A DNA stretch of 42,490 nucleotides from Candidatus Gastranaerophilales bacterium (GTDB lineage Bacteria > Cyanobacteriota > Vampirovibrionia > Gastranaerophilales > Gastranaerophilaceae). Under the pieces are notes generated by a model that saw nothing but the letters and a program-made list of their open reading frames with translations, was not told the DNA's origin and made no database searches. Shown here piece after piece: positions 35,519 to 42,490 of the stretch (positions are counted from its first letter, which is position 1; every line of letters begins with the position of its first letter). Where the stretch lies: contig CALUPP010000009.1 in NCBI GenBank assembly GCA_944322685.1, positions 1 through 42,490 of the forward strand, written 5' to 3'. Made by a program: the position numbers and the translations under genes.

Positions 35519-36052
35519 ATGGATAAATTTGAAGAAAAAACACTATCATCAAAAACTGTTTTTCAAGGCAGAATTTTTGATATCACAGATGACGAAATCG
35601 TTCTTTCTGACGGGCTGAAACGCCATCGGGAAATCATTCATCATCCGGGCGGGGTTGTTATTTTGGCTTTGAAAGATAATGGCAATGTCCTGCTCGTGAA
35701 GCAGTATCGTTATGCGGTAAAATCCGTTCAAACCGAGCTCCCCGCCGGACGTCTGGAACGCGGCGAGGATCCGTTGGAGGCGGCAAAAAGAGAACTGCGC
35801 GAAGAAACCGGATATCTAGCGAAAAACTGGGAATCTCTCGGCTATATTTTTACGACTTTCGGCATTTGCGATGAAAAACTCTACCTTTTTAAGGCCACCG
35901 GCCTGAAATTCGATCGCCCGGAGCCCGATGAGGGCGAGATTTTGGATTATTTTGAACTTCCGTTAAGCGAAGTGCACAATCTTGTAAAAAATGGTACAAT
36001 TAATGATGCCAAAACTCTTTGTGCATTGTCAAGGCTAAATTTAACGGTATAA
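35519..36052 (+). CDS. ADP-ribose pyrophosphatase-type NUDIX hydrolase
   Basis: This 177-residue enzyme carries a complete NUDIX box at 77-99 (GRLERGEDPLEAAKRELREE followed by TGY). It also has the preceding QYRYAVKSVQTELPAG segment typical of the ADP-ribose/NudF group. It would hydrolyse ADP-ribose to AMP and ribose 5-phosphate using Mg2+. ADP-sugar pyrophosphatase activity is an alternative. The ATG lies 18 bp after the preceding stop, with GACGGAG as ribosome-binding site. Confidence 0.9.
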   Translation: MDKFEEKTLSSKTVFQGRIFDITDDEIVLSDGLKRHREIIHHPGGVVILALKDNGNVLLVKQYRYAVKSVQTELPAGRLERGEDPLEAAKRELREETGYLAKNWESLGYIFTTFGICDEKLYLFKATGLKFDRPEPDEGEILDYFELPLSEVHNLVKNGTINDAKTLCALSRLNLTV

Positions 36053-36055
36053 AAT

Positions 36056-36853
36056 ATGATAAAAATGCTTGTTCTGGACATAGACGGGACGATTTTTAAA
36101 AAAGATTATACGGCAACGCCCAGGTTAAAAGAAACCCTTAAAAATCTTTGCGCACGGGGAGTCAAAGTTGTGCTCTGTACGGGCAGAATGTACGCCGCAA
36201 CCCGCTCTATTGCTCAAGAATTAGGCCTGTGTACCCCGGTAATCTGCTATCAGGGCGGTTTGGTCAGAAATTTTTATGAAAATGACGAAATTTTGCTCGA
36301 AAATACGATGGATAAAGAGCTTGCACGAGAAGTTATTTGCGATTTGAAAAAACACGGCGTCTTTTTTAACCTATATATCAACGATGTTTTAATGGTTGAA
36401 GAGGATAATCGGCTGATAAGGGAGTATGTTGATGCAAGAAATATTGAGTACAAGGTTATTGGCAGCTGTGACGGGCTTGATTTGACCGGTGTTAACAAGA
36501 TTCTTGCGATTGACGATGATGTTGCGCTTATCGAAAATTTGCAAAAAGAAATGGCTGAAAAATATAAAAATAAGCTTTATGTAATACGCTCAACCCCCCG
36601 CTTTTGCGAGTTTTCTGACCCTAAAGCGACAAAAGGCAACGCTCTGAGGTTTCTTGCCGACAAATGGGGGATAAAAAAAGAAGAAATCATGGCCTGCGGC
36701 GACCAGGATAATGATATTGAAATGCTGCTGGCTGCGGGGACAAAGGTGGCCATGGGCAATGCAACAGATGCCCTGAAATCAATAGCGGATTATGTTACGG
36801 ACACAGTTGACAACGACGGTGTGCCAAAAGCGGTAGAAAAATTTATAAAATAA
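36056..36853 (+). CDS. Cof-type HAD-superfamily phosphatase
   Basis: This 265-residue protein has HAD motif I DIDGT (Asp8 nucleophile, Asp10), motif II VLCTGRM, the C2-type cap and motif IV GDQDNDIEML. Cof/YidA-type members dephosphorylate sugar phosphates and small phosphorylated metabolites. Its ATG lies 3 nt after the nudix stop. Its specific substrate is not predictable. Confidence 0.9.
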   Translation: MIKMLVLDIDGTIFKKDYTATPRLKETLKNLCARGVKVVLCTGRMYAATRSIAQELGLCTPVICYQGGLVRNFYENDEILLENTMDKELAREVICDLKKHGVFFNLYINDVLMVEEDNRLIREYVDARNIEYKVIGSCDGLDLTGVNKILAIDDDVALIENLQKEMAEKYKNKLYVIRSTPRFCEFSDPKATKGNALRFLADKWGIKKEEIMACGDQDNDIEMLLAAGTKVAMGNATDALKSIADYVTDTVDNDGVPKAVEKFIK

Positions 36854-36863
36854 GGAGATAAAT

Positions 36864-37346
36864 ATGTATAGAATCGGACAGGGGTTTGATATTCACCAGC
36901 TTGTGGAAGAACGCGATTTAATTTTAGGCGGAGTCAGGGTCGAAAATTGCAAAGGGTTGATGGGACATTCGGATGCTGACGCTTTGTGCCATGCAATTAT
37001 TGATGCGATGCTTGGTGCGCTCGCTTTGGGTGATATCGGGACTCATTTTCCCGATGATGACCCGAAATATTACGGCTGCAACAGCACGGATTTGTTAAAA
37101 GAGGTGCTTTATCTTGTAATCAAAAACGGTTACCGAATCGGTAACATTGATTGTACTATTAAAGCTCAAACTCCTAAACTTGCGCCATATATTGATGAAA
37201 TCAGAAGCAGTCTTGCTGATATTTTAAAAATTAGGATGAATCAGGTTTCAGTTAAAGCAAAAACAATGGAAGGGCTTGGGCCAATCGGAGAAAGCCGGGC
37301 TATTGCCGTTGATGCGGTTGTGCTTTTGGAAGAAATTATTGTCTAG
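36864..37346 (+). CDS. ispF: 2-C-methyl-D-erythritol 2,4-cyclodiphosphate synthase
   Basis: This 160-residue enzyme forms the cyclodiphosphate of the non-mevalonate isoprenoid pathway. The metal ligands Asp9, His11 (GQGFDIHQL) and His43 and the signature GHSDADALCHAI are intact, and the C-terminal SVKAKTMEGLGPIG completes the family pattern. A strong AAGGAG precedes the ATG. It provides the precursors used by the polyprenyl synthase at 7.9 kb. A terminator follows. Confidence 0.95.
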   Translation: MYRIGQGFDIHQLVEERDLILGGVRVENCKGLMGHSDADALCHAIIDAMLGALALGDIGTHFPDDDPKYYGCNSTDLLKEVLYLVIKNGYRIGNIDCTIKAQTPKLAPYIDEIRSSLADILKIRMNQVSVKAKTMEGLGPIGESRAIAVDAVVLLEEIIV

Positions 37347-37367
37347 AATTTAATAAAATCGTTATTG

Positions 37368-37398
37368 AAGCCCATTTTCTGTTGAGGATGGGCTTTTG
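37368..37398 (+). terminator. Terminator of the aspS-ispF operon
   Basis: AAGCCCAT (37368-37375) pairs with ATGGGCTT (37388-37395) over a 12-nt loop and is followed by a T-rich stretch. It is 22 bp after the ispF stop. Confidence 0.85.
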
Positions 37399-37451
37399 AT
37401 TTGATTTGTTGGCTGTGTTGCGGACAATTGTGGGTTTTTTGTTGAAGTTTC

Positions 37452-37577
37452 GCAAAATGAGTCAAATTTTCCTTTTCCGTTCCGATTCCCCCGCCGGAAG
37501 TTCAGCTAATGCGTGATTTTGAAGTGAAAAGCCGGCTCCTCCATAGTCACTCCAAAGAAAAATTCGCCGCATTTTTC
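37452..37577 (+). repeat. Hairpin element copy 3
   Basis: A 126-bp copy. The outer stem arms begin GCAAAATGAG and end CATTTTTC, about 19 of 24 positions paired. Loop strands are TCCGTTCCGATTCCCCC and TCCTCCATAGTCACTCC, with inner stem GCCGG/CCGGC. It is followed 187 bp later by copy 4 in the same orientation. They sit between the convergent ispF and tolC genes; the rest of 37399-37926 shows nothing else. Confidence 0.8.
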
Positions 37578-37638
37578 TTTTGGCGCTGGATTTGTTTTTT
37601 TCGTTTTGAGAAAAATTAGGGACGATTGTTAAAGTTTC

Positions 37639-37764
37639 GCAAAATGAGTCAAATTTTCCTTTTCCGTTCCGATTCCCCCGCCGGAAGTTCGGTTAATGCG
37701 TGATTTTGAAGTGAAAAGCCGGCTCCTCCATAGTCACTGCAAAGAAAAATTCGCCTCATTTTGC
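37639..37764 (+). repeat. Hairpin element copy 4
   Basis: It is the same length as copy 3 and nearly identical to it, including the tip, so this pair arose by a recent tandem duplication of 187 bp. Its outer stem pairs better (21 of 24) because the right arm CATTTTGC is the exact complement of the left arm GCAAAATG, unlike copy 3. Confidence 0.8.
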
Positions 37765-37926
37765 TTTTCGCGTTGGATTTGGTTTGGTTGGGTTTAAAAA
37801 AATGGCTTTTTAACCGGGTGCTTTGGGCTGATTTCTGAAAATTATTAGTTGATGAAGAAAATTTGTTGCAAAATTCTGAAAAATTATCCTTGAATGTGCG
37901 TGCGGAAATTAAAAAAATAAAAAGAA

Positions 37927-39234
37927 CTATATGTTCTCTATATCGAAATTTTCAACATTAACCTCACGCAAAAAACCGACCCAGCTGTTGTAATATTCCG
38001 CCAAAGCCTTTGTGTATTCGATTATAATGGATTTGTAAGACTGCTCCATAACGATAAAGGTCGTCAAATTCGATTTTCCGGCCCCGTAGTTCTTTTTTGA
38101 AAGATTAATCATTTCTTTTGAGCATTTTAATAGTTTTTCATTGTAATCGTTAAGATTCATCTTCGCTGTTTCAAAACGCTCGTAAGCCGTGCTCAAATCT
38201 TTCAGCGCTTTGTTCTCAACTGAAAGATAATTCAACTCCGCTTTGTCAATTTCAAGCTTTGCATTGGCAATTTCGGGTTTGTACGAATAAAAAAGCGGAA
38301 TATTGGTTATATTTGCTCCCGCATAAGCCCCGCTTTTAAATGAACCGTCCTCGCTCATCCCCCTTGTTTGATAACCGTATCCGCCGAAAAATTCAATATC
38401 CGGAATCCTCTGACGGGCAACAAGTGTCAAATTCTTCTGCGCAACATCAATTTTTTGCTTGGCAATTCGGATATCATACCGGTTTGCCAGGCTTTTTTGT
38501 GCTATAAGCTCAAATGGGGGCAGCTTTGCCGTTGGCGGCGGGGTCATGAGCGCGTCAAAATCGTCCTTTTCATCAAAAAGACTGTCAACCGCATCAAATT
38601 CCACATTCGTCATCTCATGCGGGTTGATTACCTTGTTAAAATTGTGCAGCGCCGTTTTTACTTCAACTCTTGCGCTGTTTACATGCGTAATCATCTGATT
38701 GATTGCGATTTCTGCTTGCAAAACGTCCATCTCCGTCGTTTCTCCGGCCTTTACCCGCTTTTTCGCTATCTCAAGAAGTTCTTCAAGCAGTTTTTGCTGC
38801 ATCTGCATGTTGTTTAGTATTGATTTTGAAACCGCAAGTTTTATATAAGCCTCCCTGACGTCCATTTTTAGGTCAAATTCATAATATCCGACATTTTCCT
38901 TTGCCAGAAGCAAATTTGACTCTGCAAGCTTTTTTCTTGCATCTCTTTTCGCGATTTCAATACTTTGCGTTGCGCCTACCGTCTGCGGATTTCCATGACC
39001 TGAATCGCCCATATTGAAAAATGTGTTTATTTCCGTCGGCTGGAGCTTATTTGCCGATTTTATGTTGTTTTTGGCAATTTCAACATCAAGCTGTGCGGCT
39101 TTGTAATCGATATTGTTCTGTACTGCGATGTCAACGGCCTCTTTCAGTGTGATTTTTTGCGGCTGTGCACAAAATCCGGTGCTTCCGGCAATCATTACGG
39201 CTAAAATTGTAAAAAATCTCAAAATCTTTTTCAT
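37927..39234 (-). CDS. TolC-family outer membrane efflux protein
   Basis: This 435-residue protein has a signal peptide (KKILRFFTILAVMIAGSTGF, cleavage after residue 22). Two repeated outer-membrane-efflux domains follow, rich in long helices; one starts ITLKEAVDIAVQNNIDYKAA and another NRYDIRIAKQKIDVAQKN. It would form a trimeric channel across the outer membrane for a transporter or type I secretion system not encoded nearby. No ribosome-binding site is visible and an extended -10 lies 6 nt before the ATG. Confidence 0.9.
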   Translation of the reverse strand: MKKILRFFTILAVMIAGSTGFCAQPQKITLKEAVDIAVQNNIDYKAAQLDVEIAKNNIKSANKLQPTEINTFFNMGDSGHGNPQTVGATQSIEIAKRDARKKLAESNLLLAKENVGYYEFDLKMDVREAYIKLAVSKSILNNMQMQQKLLEELLEIAKKRVKAGETTEMDVLQAEIAINQMITHVNSARVEVKTALHNFNKVINPHEMTNVEFDAVDSLFDEKDDFDALMTPPPTAKLPPFELIAQKSLANRYDIRIAKQKIDVAQKNLTLVARQRIPDIEFFGGYGYQTRGMSEDGSFKSGAYAGANITNIPLFYSYKPEIANAKLEIDKAELNYLSVENKALKDLSTAYERFETAKMNLNDYNEKLLKCSKEMINLSKKNYGAGKSNLTTFIVMEQSYKSIIIEYTKALAEYYNSWVGFLREVNVENFDIENI

Positions 39235-39240
39235 ATAAAA

Positions 39241-39249
39241 ATGATAGCA
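39241..39249 (-). promoter_or_regulatory. Extended -10 promoter of tolC
   Basis: The reverse strand reads TGCTATCAT ending 6 nt before the ATG, so transcription would begin at about the start codon. It closely resembles TGCTATAAT before dnaG. Confidence 0.5.
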
Positions 39250-39299
39250 TAGAAATTTTGCGAGAATTTTGTTATTATTGATTCAAAAAGGAGGTTAGT

Positions 39300-39524
39300 A
39301 TGCAAATAGCACCTGTTTCCGGCACATCGCCCGCCAATACTGCCAGAAAAAAGCCCAACACATTAAAAATTACCGGCTACGGAGCGGTTGCGGCCGGTGT
39401 TTCCAGCGCTTTGGCCGGACATTTTCATAAAATCCGCACCCATAAGTATCTTGCAGGGTTAGCAGGGCTTTTGACGGCTGCTCATATTTTTATTATTGAA
39501 AAACACCATTTCACAAAAAAATAA
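39300..39524 (+). CDS. Small Gly/Ala-rich membrane protein
   Basis: This 74-residue protein has a polar N-terminus (QIAPVSGTSPANTARKK) and one or two short hydrophobic stretches (YGAVAAGVSSALAG and YLAGLAGLLTAAHIFII) separated by HFHKIRTHK. It ends in a basic tail. A strong AAGGAGG precedes the ATG, so translation is likely. I recognise the general style from Gastranaerophilales-like genomes but no domain. It diverges from tolC and precedes panD. Confidence 0.7.
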   Translation: MQIAPVSGTSPANTARKKPNTLKITGYGAVAAGVSSALAGHFHKIRTHKYLAGLAGLLTAAHIFIIEKHHFTKK

Positions 39525-39610
39525 ACCGAAAAAATTCCCCAGCTTTACATAATTTAAATAAAAACTTGCATGTGATATTTTTTTGATAAAAAATTATGTA
39601 CGAGGTATCT

Positions 39611-40015
39611 ATGCAGCTAGAATATTTATACTCAAAAATACACAGAGCAACCGTTACGGGCGCAAATCTTGAATATGTCGGCTCGATTACGATTGACGAA
39701 GAACTTATGAACGCCGCAAAGCTCCTCGAGGGCCAAAAAGTGGACATTTTGGATGTTAACAACGGCGAAAGGTTCCAAACTTACGTTATAAAAGGCGATT
39801 TCGGCAAACGTGACATTTGTTTGAACGGTGCTGCCGCAAGAAAAGTCCAAGTCGGCGACAAGGTCATAATTGTGTCTTATGCGTCGATGACCTTGGAAGA
39901 AAAGGCAGAATTTGAGCCGAGCGTTGTCATTGTTGATGAAAACAACGATATTCTCTCGATTTCTGACAATCCGGGAAATCCGATGGAAAAATTTCTCGCA
40001 GGTTCGGCTTCATAA
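39611..40015 (+). CDS. panD: Aspartate 1-decarboxylase
   Basis: This 134-residue proenzyme makes beta-alanine for pantothenate. It cleaves itself at Gly24-Ser25 (in EYVGSITID) to form the pyruvoyl group; numbering from the ATG at 39611 puts this at exactly the position known in E. coli PanD, which supports this start over the ATG at 39596. The segments [12 protein letters not shown] and [20 protein letters not shown] are family-typical. Together with coaE elsewhere in the window it feeds coenzyme A synthesis. Confidence 0.95.
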   Translation: MQLEYLYSKIHRATVTGANLEYVGSITIDEELMNAAKLLEGQKVDILDVNNGERFQTYVIKGDFGKRDICLNGAAARKVQVGDKVIIVSYASMTLEEKAEFEPSVVIVDENNDILSISDNPGNPMEKFLAGSAS

Positions 40016-40030
40016 CCCTTAAAAATTCTT

Positions 40031-40065
40031 AAAAAACCGTCAAATTTAATTTTGTTCGGTTTTTT
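40031..40065 (+). terminator. Terminator after panD
   Basis: AAAAAACCG (40031-40039) pairs with CGGTTTTTT (40057-40065). The pairing is nine of nine with a 17-nt loop, ending in a T run. Confidence 0.8.
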
Positions 40066-40096
40066 GTTTAAAAAAATAACAAGCAGGAGAAAAACC

Positions 40097-40963
40097 TTGC
40101 CCACAACTATAACAAAACCCAAACATAATCTACTGTCTGACTCCCCTAAATCAAAAATCCTTGCTCCGTATGTTCAGATGAGGCTAAACAAGATTTTTTA
40201 TGATGAATTGAACTCGCAAAATTCAATTTTTGTGAAATTTGATAAAAATATCATCCGAAAAATCGCATCTTTTATATCCGGAGAAACAAAACGTTCCTGC
40301 GCAATCGGTATTGCGGGTGAAACTGCAAGCGGAAAATCCACAATTGCAATGGATATAATCGACACAATTAACATGTTTACGCATGAATATTGCCTTGAAA
40401 ACACGATTACGCGGATTAATACCGATGATTATTACTACGATCGTTCGGATATGGTCAAAGCGGCCGGGAGTTTTGCGGAATTTGCCAAAAACTATGACCT
40501 TGATGTCCCTGAAGCTCTGGAATTGGACTTGATGGCGTCGCATATAAAGCAGCTTTTGGCCGGAAGAAAGGTTTATCTGCCGAAATATGACCTTTCCGGC
40601 ACTGCAAAAAGGTACGACAACCATACCCTTGCTCTGCCTGCAAATATAATCATTTCAGAGGGGCTTTTTACGCTAACGGATAAGGTCGCTGACGTTTTTG
40701 ACATAAAAATTTACGTCGATGTCAGCTCAAATGTCCAAAAAGAACGCTTTTACCGCCGTGCAGCCGAGAGAAACCTCGGTGATTCTGCCGATGAAGTCTA
40801 TGAAAATGCAGCTTCAAAGGCAAAAATCCATATCCATCCGACTGCGGCAAGCGCTGATATCATTTTGACCGGCGAAGCCGACCGAAATCGCTATAAACAG
40901 TTCATTAACAGGGTTCTTTGCGTGGTTGAGGAGCTTCATCACAAGGATTTGGTGCTCTTTTGA
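40097..40963 (+). CDS. Uridine kinase-like P-loop kinase
   Basis: This 288-residue protein has a P-loop GIAGETASGKSTIA and the uridine-kinase/phosphoribulokinase pattern INTDDYYYDRSDM. A LDLMASHIKQLLAGRKVYLP segment and the lid-like RFYRRAAERNLG follow. The family phosphorylates nucleosides or sugar phosphates. The first 60 residues are an extra N-terminal extension. I start at the TTG at 40097 with AGGAG 7 nt upstream; a start at 40052 would lie within the panD terminator hairpin. Substrate is unproven. Confidence 0.82.
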   Translation: MPTTITKPKHNLLSDSPKSKILAPYVQMRLNKIFYDELNSQNSIFVKFDKNIIRKIASFISGETKRSCAIGIAGETASGKSTIAMDIIDTINMFTHEYCLENTITRINTDDYYYDRSDMVKAAGSFAEFAKNYDLDVPEALELDLMASHIKQLLAGRKVYLPKYDLSGTAKRYDNHTLALPANIIISEGLFTLTDKVADVFDIKIYVDVSSNVQKERFYRRAAERNLGDSADEVYENAASKAKIHIHPTAASADIILTGEADRNRYKQFINRVLCVVEELHHKDLVLF

Positions 40964-41036
40964 TGGTTCTGACTTGTGATTTTTTGCGCTGCGGTTGTTA
41001 TTTGCTTTCTTTGGTTGGCTGGAGGCTGTCCGAAGA

Positions 41037-41636
41037 ATGAAATTGTGCGTTTTTCAAGGTACTTTTAACCCTATTCACAATGCCCACATTCGCGTTTGCG
41101 AGTATATTGCCAAAAATATGAATTTTGGAAAAGTTCTTTTGATTCCGGCCCAAAATCCGCCGCATAAGAGTATTGACAGCGCATTGGCCGCTCATCGCCT
41201 TGAGATGGTTAAGCTTGCTGCTTCACAATATGATTTTTTGGATGTGAGCGACATTGAATACCGCCGAAATACCCCATCTTACACTTACGACACCATAAAA
41301 CAGCTGTACAAAGACTACAACATCGACGGAAAAATCAATTTTATCATCGGCACGGACGCTTTTACGAAGATAGAGAGTTGGTATGAGTCGGACAAACTCA
41401 AAAAAATGGTCGATTTTCTGCTTTTTTTACGCGATAATGATTACAACGAGGCTGTTTTTGACCGCCTGCGTTCAAAAGGCTACAATTTTAAGCTGATGAA
41501 CCTGCCATTTGAGGATATTTCGTCCACAGAAATAAGAAATCTCGCCGCAAGTTCAAAACCTATCTCGAACATCGTGCCGAAAGTAATAGAGGAGTACATA
41601 CAAAAACATGGGCTGTATCGAATACACAAAATATGA
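41037..41636 (+). CDS. nadD: Nicotinate-nucleotide adenylyltransferase
   Basis: This 199-residue enzyme makes deamido-NAD from nicotinate mononucleotide and ATP. The nucleotidyltransferase motif is GTFNPIHNAHI at 8-18, and the C-terminal ISSTEIRN box is present. The FIIGTDAFTKIESW segment is family-typical. I start at 41037; longer frames add a hydrophobic leader not seen in the family. Its 3' end overlaps yqeK by 29 bp, the usual nadD-yqeK pair. Confidence 0.95.
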   Translation: MKLCVFQGTFNPIHNAHIRVCEYIAKNMNFGKVLLIPAQNPPHKSIDSALAAHRLEMVKLAASQYDFLDVSDIEYRRNTPSYTYDTIKQLYKDYNIDGKINFIIGTDAFTKIESWYESDKLKKMVDFLLFLRDNDYNEAVFDRLRSKGYNFKLMNLPFEDISSTEIRNLAASSKPISNIVPKVIEEYIQKHGLYRIHKI

Positions 41637-42213
41637 AAATATTGAAGAAATAAAGGGCTGGCTAAAGTCCAATCTGAGCGAAGAACGCTACGAACATACG
41701 CTCGGAACCGCTGAAATGGCCGAAAAGCTTGCCGGCATGCTGAATCTGGACAAAGATAAGGCAAAATTGGCCGGTTTGCTGCATGATTGCGCAAAATGTT
41801 TCTCAAACGAAAAACTTTTGGATATTATTCATACAAAAATCCCGGAAGTGCACGATTGCGAGCTTTTGAATTACAAAACGCTCCATGCGCCCGTCAGCGC
41901 ATACATTGCAAAAACGGAATTCGGCGTCGAGGATCAGGAAATCCTCAGCGCAATCCGCTGGCATACGCTTGCTTACTGCGGAATGACCGATTTTGAAAAA
42001 GTTGTGTTCCTTGCGGATAAAATTGAACAAAAAACGCGCGATTTGGCTTTTTCAAATGCCTGCCTTGAGTTAATTAAGGAAAAAAACGGGCTGGATAAGG
42101 CAATGTTCAAGTGTTTTGAGGCCACAATCAAGAGTCTTGTTGACAGAAAATTGGCAATTTGCCATATTACCATTGATGTCTATAACGAGCTTCTTGGCAG
42201 GGTTTTGGGTTGA
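41608..42213 (+). CDS. yqeK: YqeK-type HD-domain Ap4A hydrolase
   Basis: This 201-residue HD-domain protein has the metal-binding motif LLHDCAKCF and the distal ligands in LHAPVSAY, IRWHTLA and FLADKIEQ. YqeK proteins split diadenosine tetraphosphate symmetrically into two ADP. It overlaps nadD by 29 bp, so the two are co-translated. Confidence 0.93.
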   Translation: MGCIEYTKYENIEEIKGWLKSNLSEERYEHTLGTAEMAEKLAGMLNLDKDKAKLAGLLHDCAKCFSNEKLLDIIHTKIPEVHDCELLNYKTLHAPVSAYIAKTEFGVEDQEILSAIRWHTLAYCGMTDFEKVVFLADKIEQKTRDLAFSNACLELIKEKNGLDKAMFKCFEATIKSLVDRKLAICHITIDVYNELLGRVLG

Positions 42214-42298
42214 TTTTGCGGCTGATTTTTCAAAAATTTGCCGTTTTTCTGTGCAAAAATCGGCCTCAGCTCCTCGCAGCTGCGTCAAAAAGCGGTTT

Positions 42299-42353
42299 AA
42301 TATCTGAATTATTCCGGATTTTGGGCATTTTTTATTGCAAAATGTCAGATATT
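42299..42353 (+). promoter_or_regulatory. Inverted repeat in the leader of the last gene
   Basis: AATATCTGA (42299-42307) is complementary to TCAGATATT (42345-42353), and a second pair ATTTTG/CAAAAT lies inside it. The stem ends 10 bp before the ribosome-binding site of the next gene. It could be the yqeK terminator, although no T run follows, or a leader element. Confidence 0.4.
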
Positions 42354-42374
42354 CGGGTTATTTAAGGAGTTCCC

Positions 42375-42490
42375 ATGAGCATTGAACCTGTCGGCCGCGC
42401 TAATTCTCGATTGTATAAAGAAGAATTGGCTAAACTGATAAATGAAAACATAAATATTGATCCGGCGCAAACCCGCTCGAATCTTGAAAG
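42375..42490 (+). CDS. Unidentified gene, N-terminus only
   Basis: The frame opens at an ATG with AAGGAG 5 nt upstream and continues to the window edge for 38 codons. It begins MSIEPVGRANSRLYKEEL and is polar, with no signal peptide. The visible part is too short to identify it. In many genomes the position after yqeK holds the ribosomal silencing factor gene, but this N-terminus does not clearly match it. Confidence 0.6.
   Translation, partial: MSIEPVGRANSRLYKEELAKLINENINIDPAQTRSNLE

Noticed and set aside
37452-37764. Integron attC sites
   Set aside because: Long palindromes suggested attC, but the core GTTRRRY/RYYYAAC boxes are absent and there are no cassettes or integrase.

Overview
The window is AT-rich chromosomal DNA from a diderm bacterium. 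It encodes outer-membrane proteins (a TolC-type channel and an autotransporter-like protein), peptidoglycan enzymes without obvious Sec signals, a cyanobacteria-type GH57/DUF3536 glycosidase, a large Alu-bearing SRP RNA, and several small Gly/Ala-rich proteins. Together these best fit a gut member of the Vampirovibrionia/Melainabacteria (Gastranaerophilales-like). That placement is an inference from gene content; no rRNA is present to confirm it.

Layout. 1-2.75 kb is one end of a Mu-type transposon (ATPase, DDE transposase, small leader ORF) with inverted motifs near its presumed end. 2.8-5.6 kb carries a small membrane ORF, tRNA-Ser(CGA), a TIM-barrel glycosidase-like protein and an SLT/EF-hand protein. 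5.6-9.4 kb is a forward operon: ugd and UDP-xylose synthase (UDP-glucose to UDP-xylose), a long-chain polyprenyl diphosphate synthase and signal peptidase I. 9.6-16.7 kb is reverse: GH57, an OB-fold-like secreted protein, and the tightly overlapping chain cysS-coaE-membrane protein-GT39-like protein. 16.7-20 kb holds an XRE regulator with twin operators, a truncated GT8 gene and the autotransporter. 20-26.2 kb is secA and the dnaG-rpoD operon. 26.2-30 kb is accessory: GIY-YIG protein, 95-bp repeats, a DUF4145-like membrane protein, the SRP RNA gene, a kinase-like protein and a GC-rich structured stretch. 29.9-37.4 kb is YitT, an L,D-transpeptidase-like protein, an amino-acid permease and the operon aspS-membrane protein-nudix-HAD-ispF. 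37.9-42.5 kb has tolC, a small membrane protein, panD, a uridine-kinase-like gene, nadD-yqeK and the start of another gene.

The most unusual signal is a four-copy intergenic element (23043-23160 reversed, 29653-29779, 37452-37577, 37639-37764). Each copy folds as a long hairpin: a 20-24 bp outer stem, a conserved 17 x 17 nt internal loop, a 4-5 bp G/C inner stem and a variable tip. The loop sequence is conserved between copies. Both stems change sequence between copies yet stay complementary within each copy. This suggests a structured RNA family, or a self-correcting palindromic mobile repeat, that I cannot assign to anything known. A second signal is a 34-bp motif, 32/34 identical at two loci 26 kb apart, upstream of two peptidoglycan-type enzymes that both lack Sec signals.
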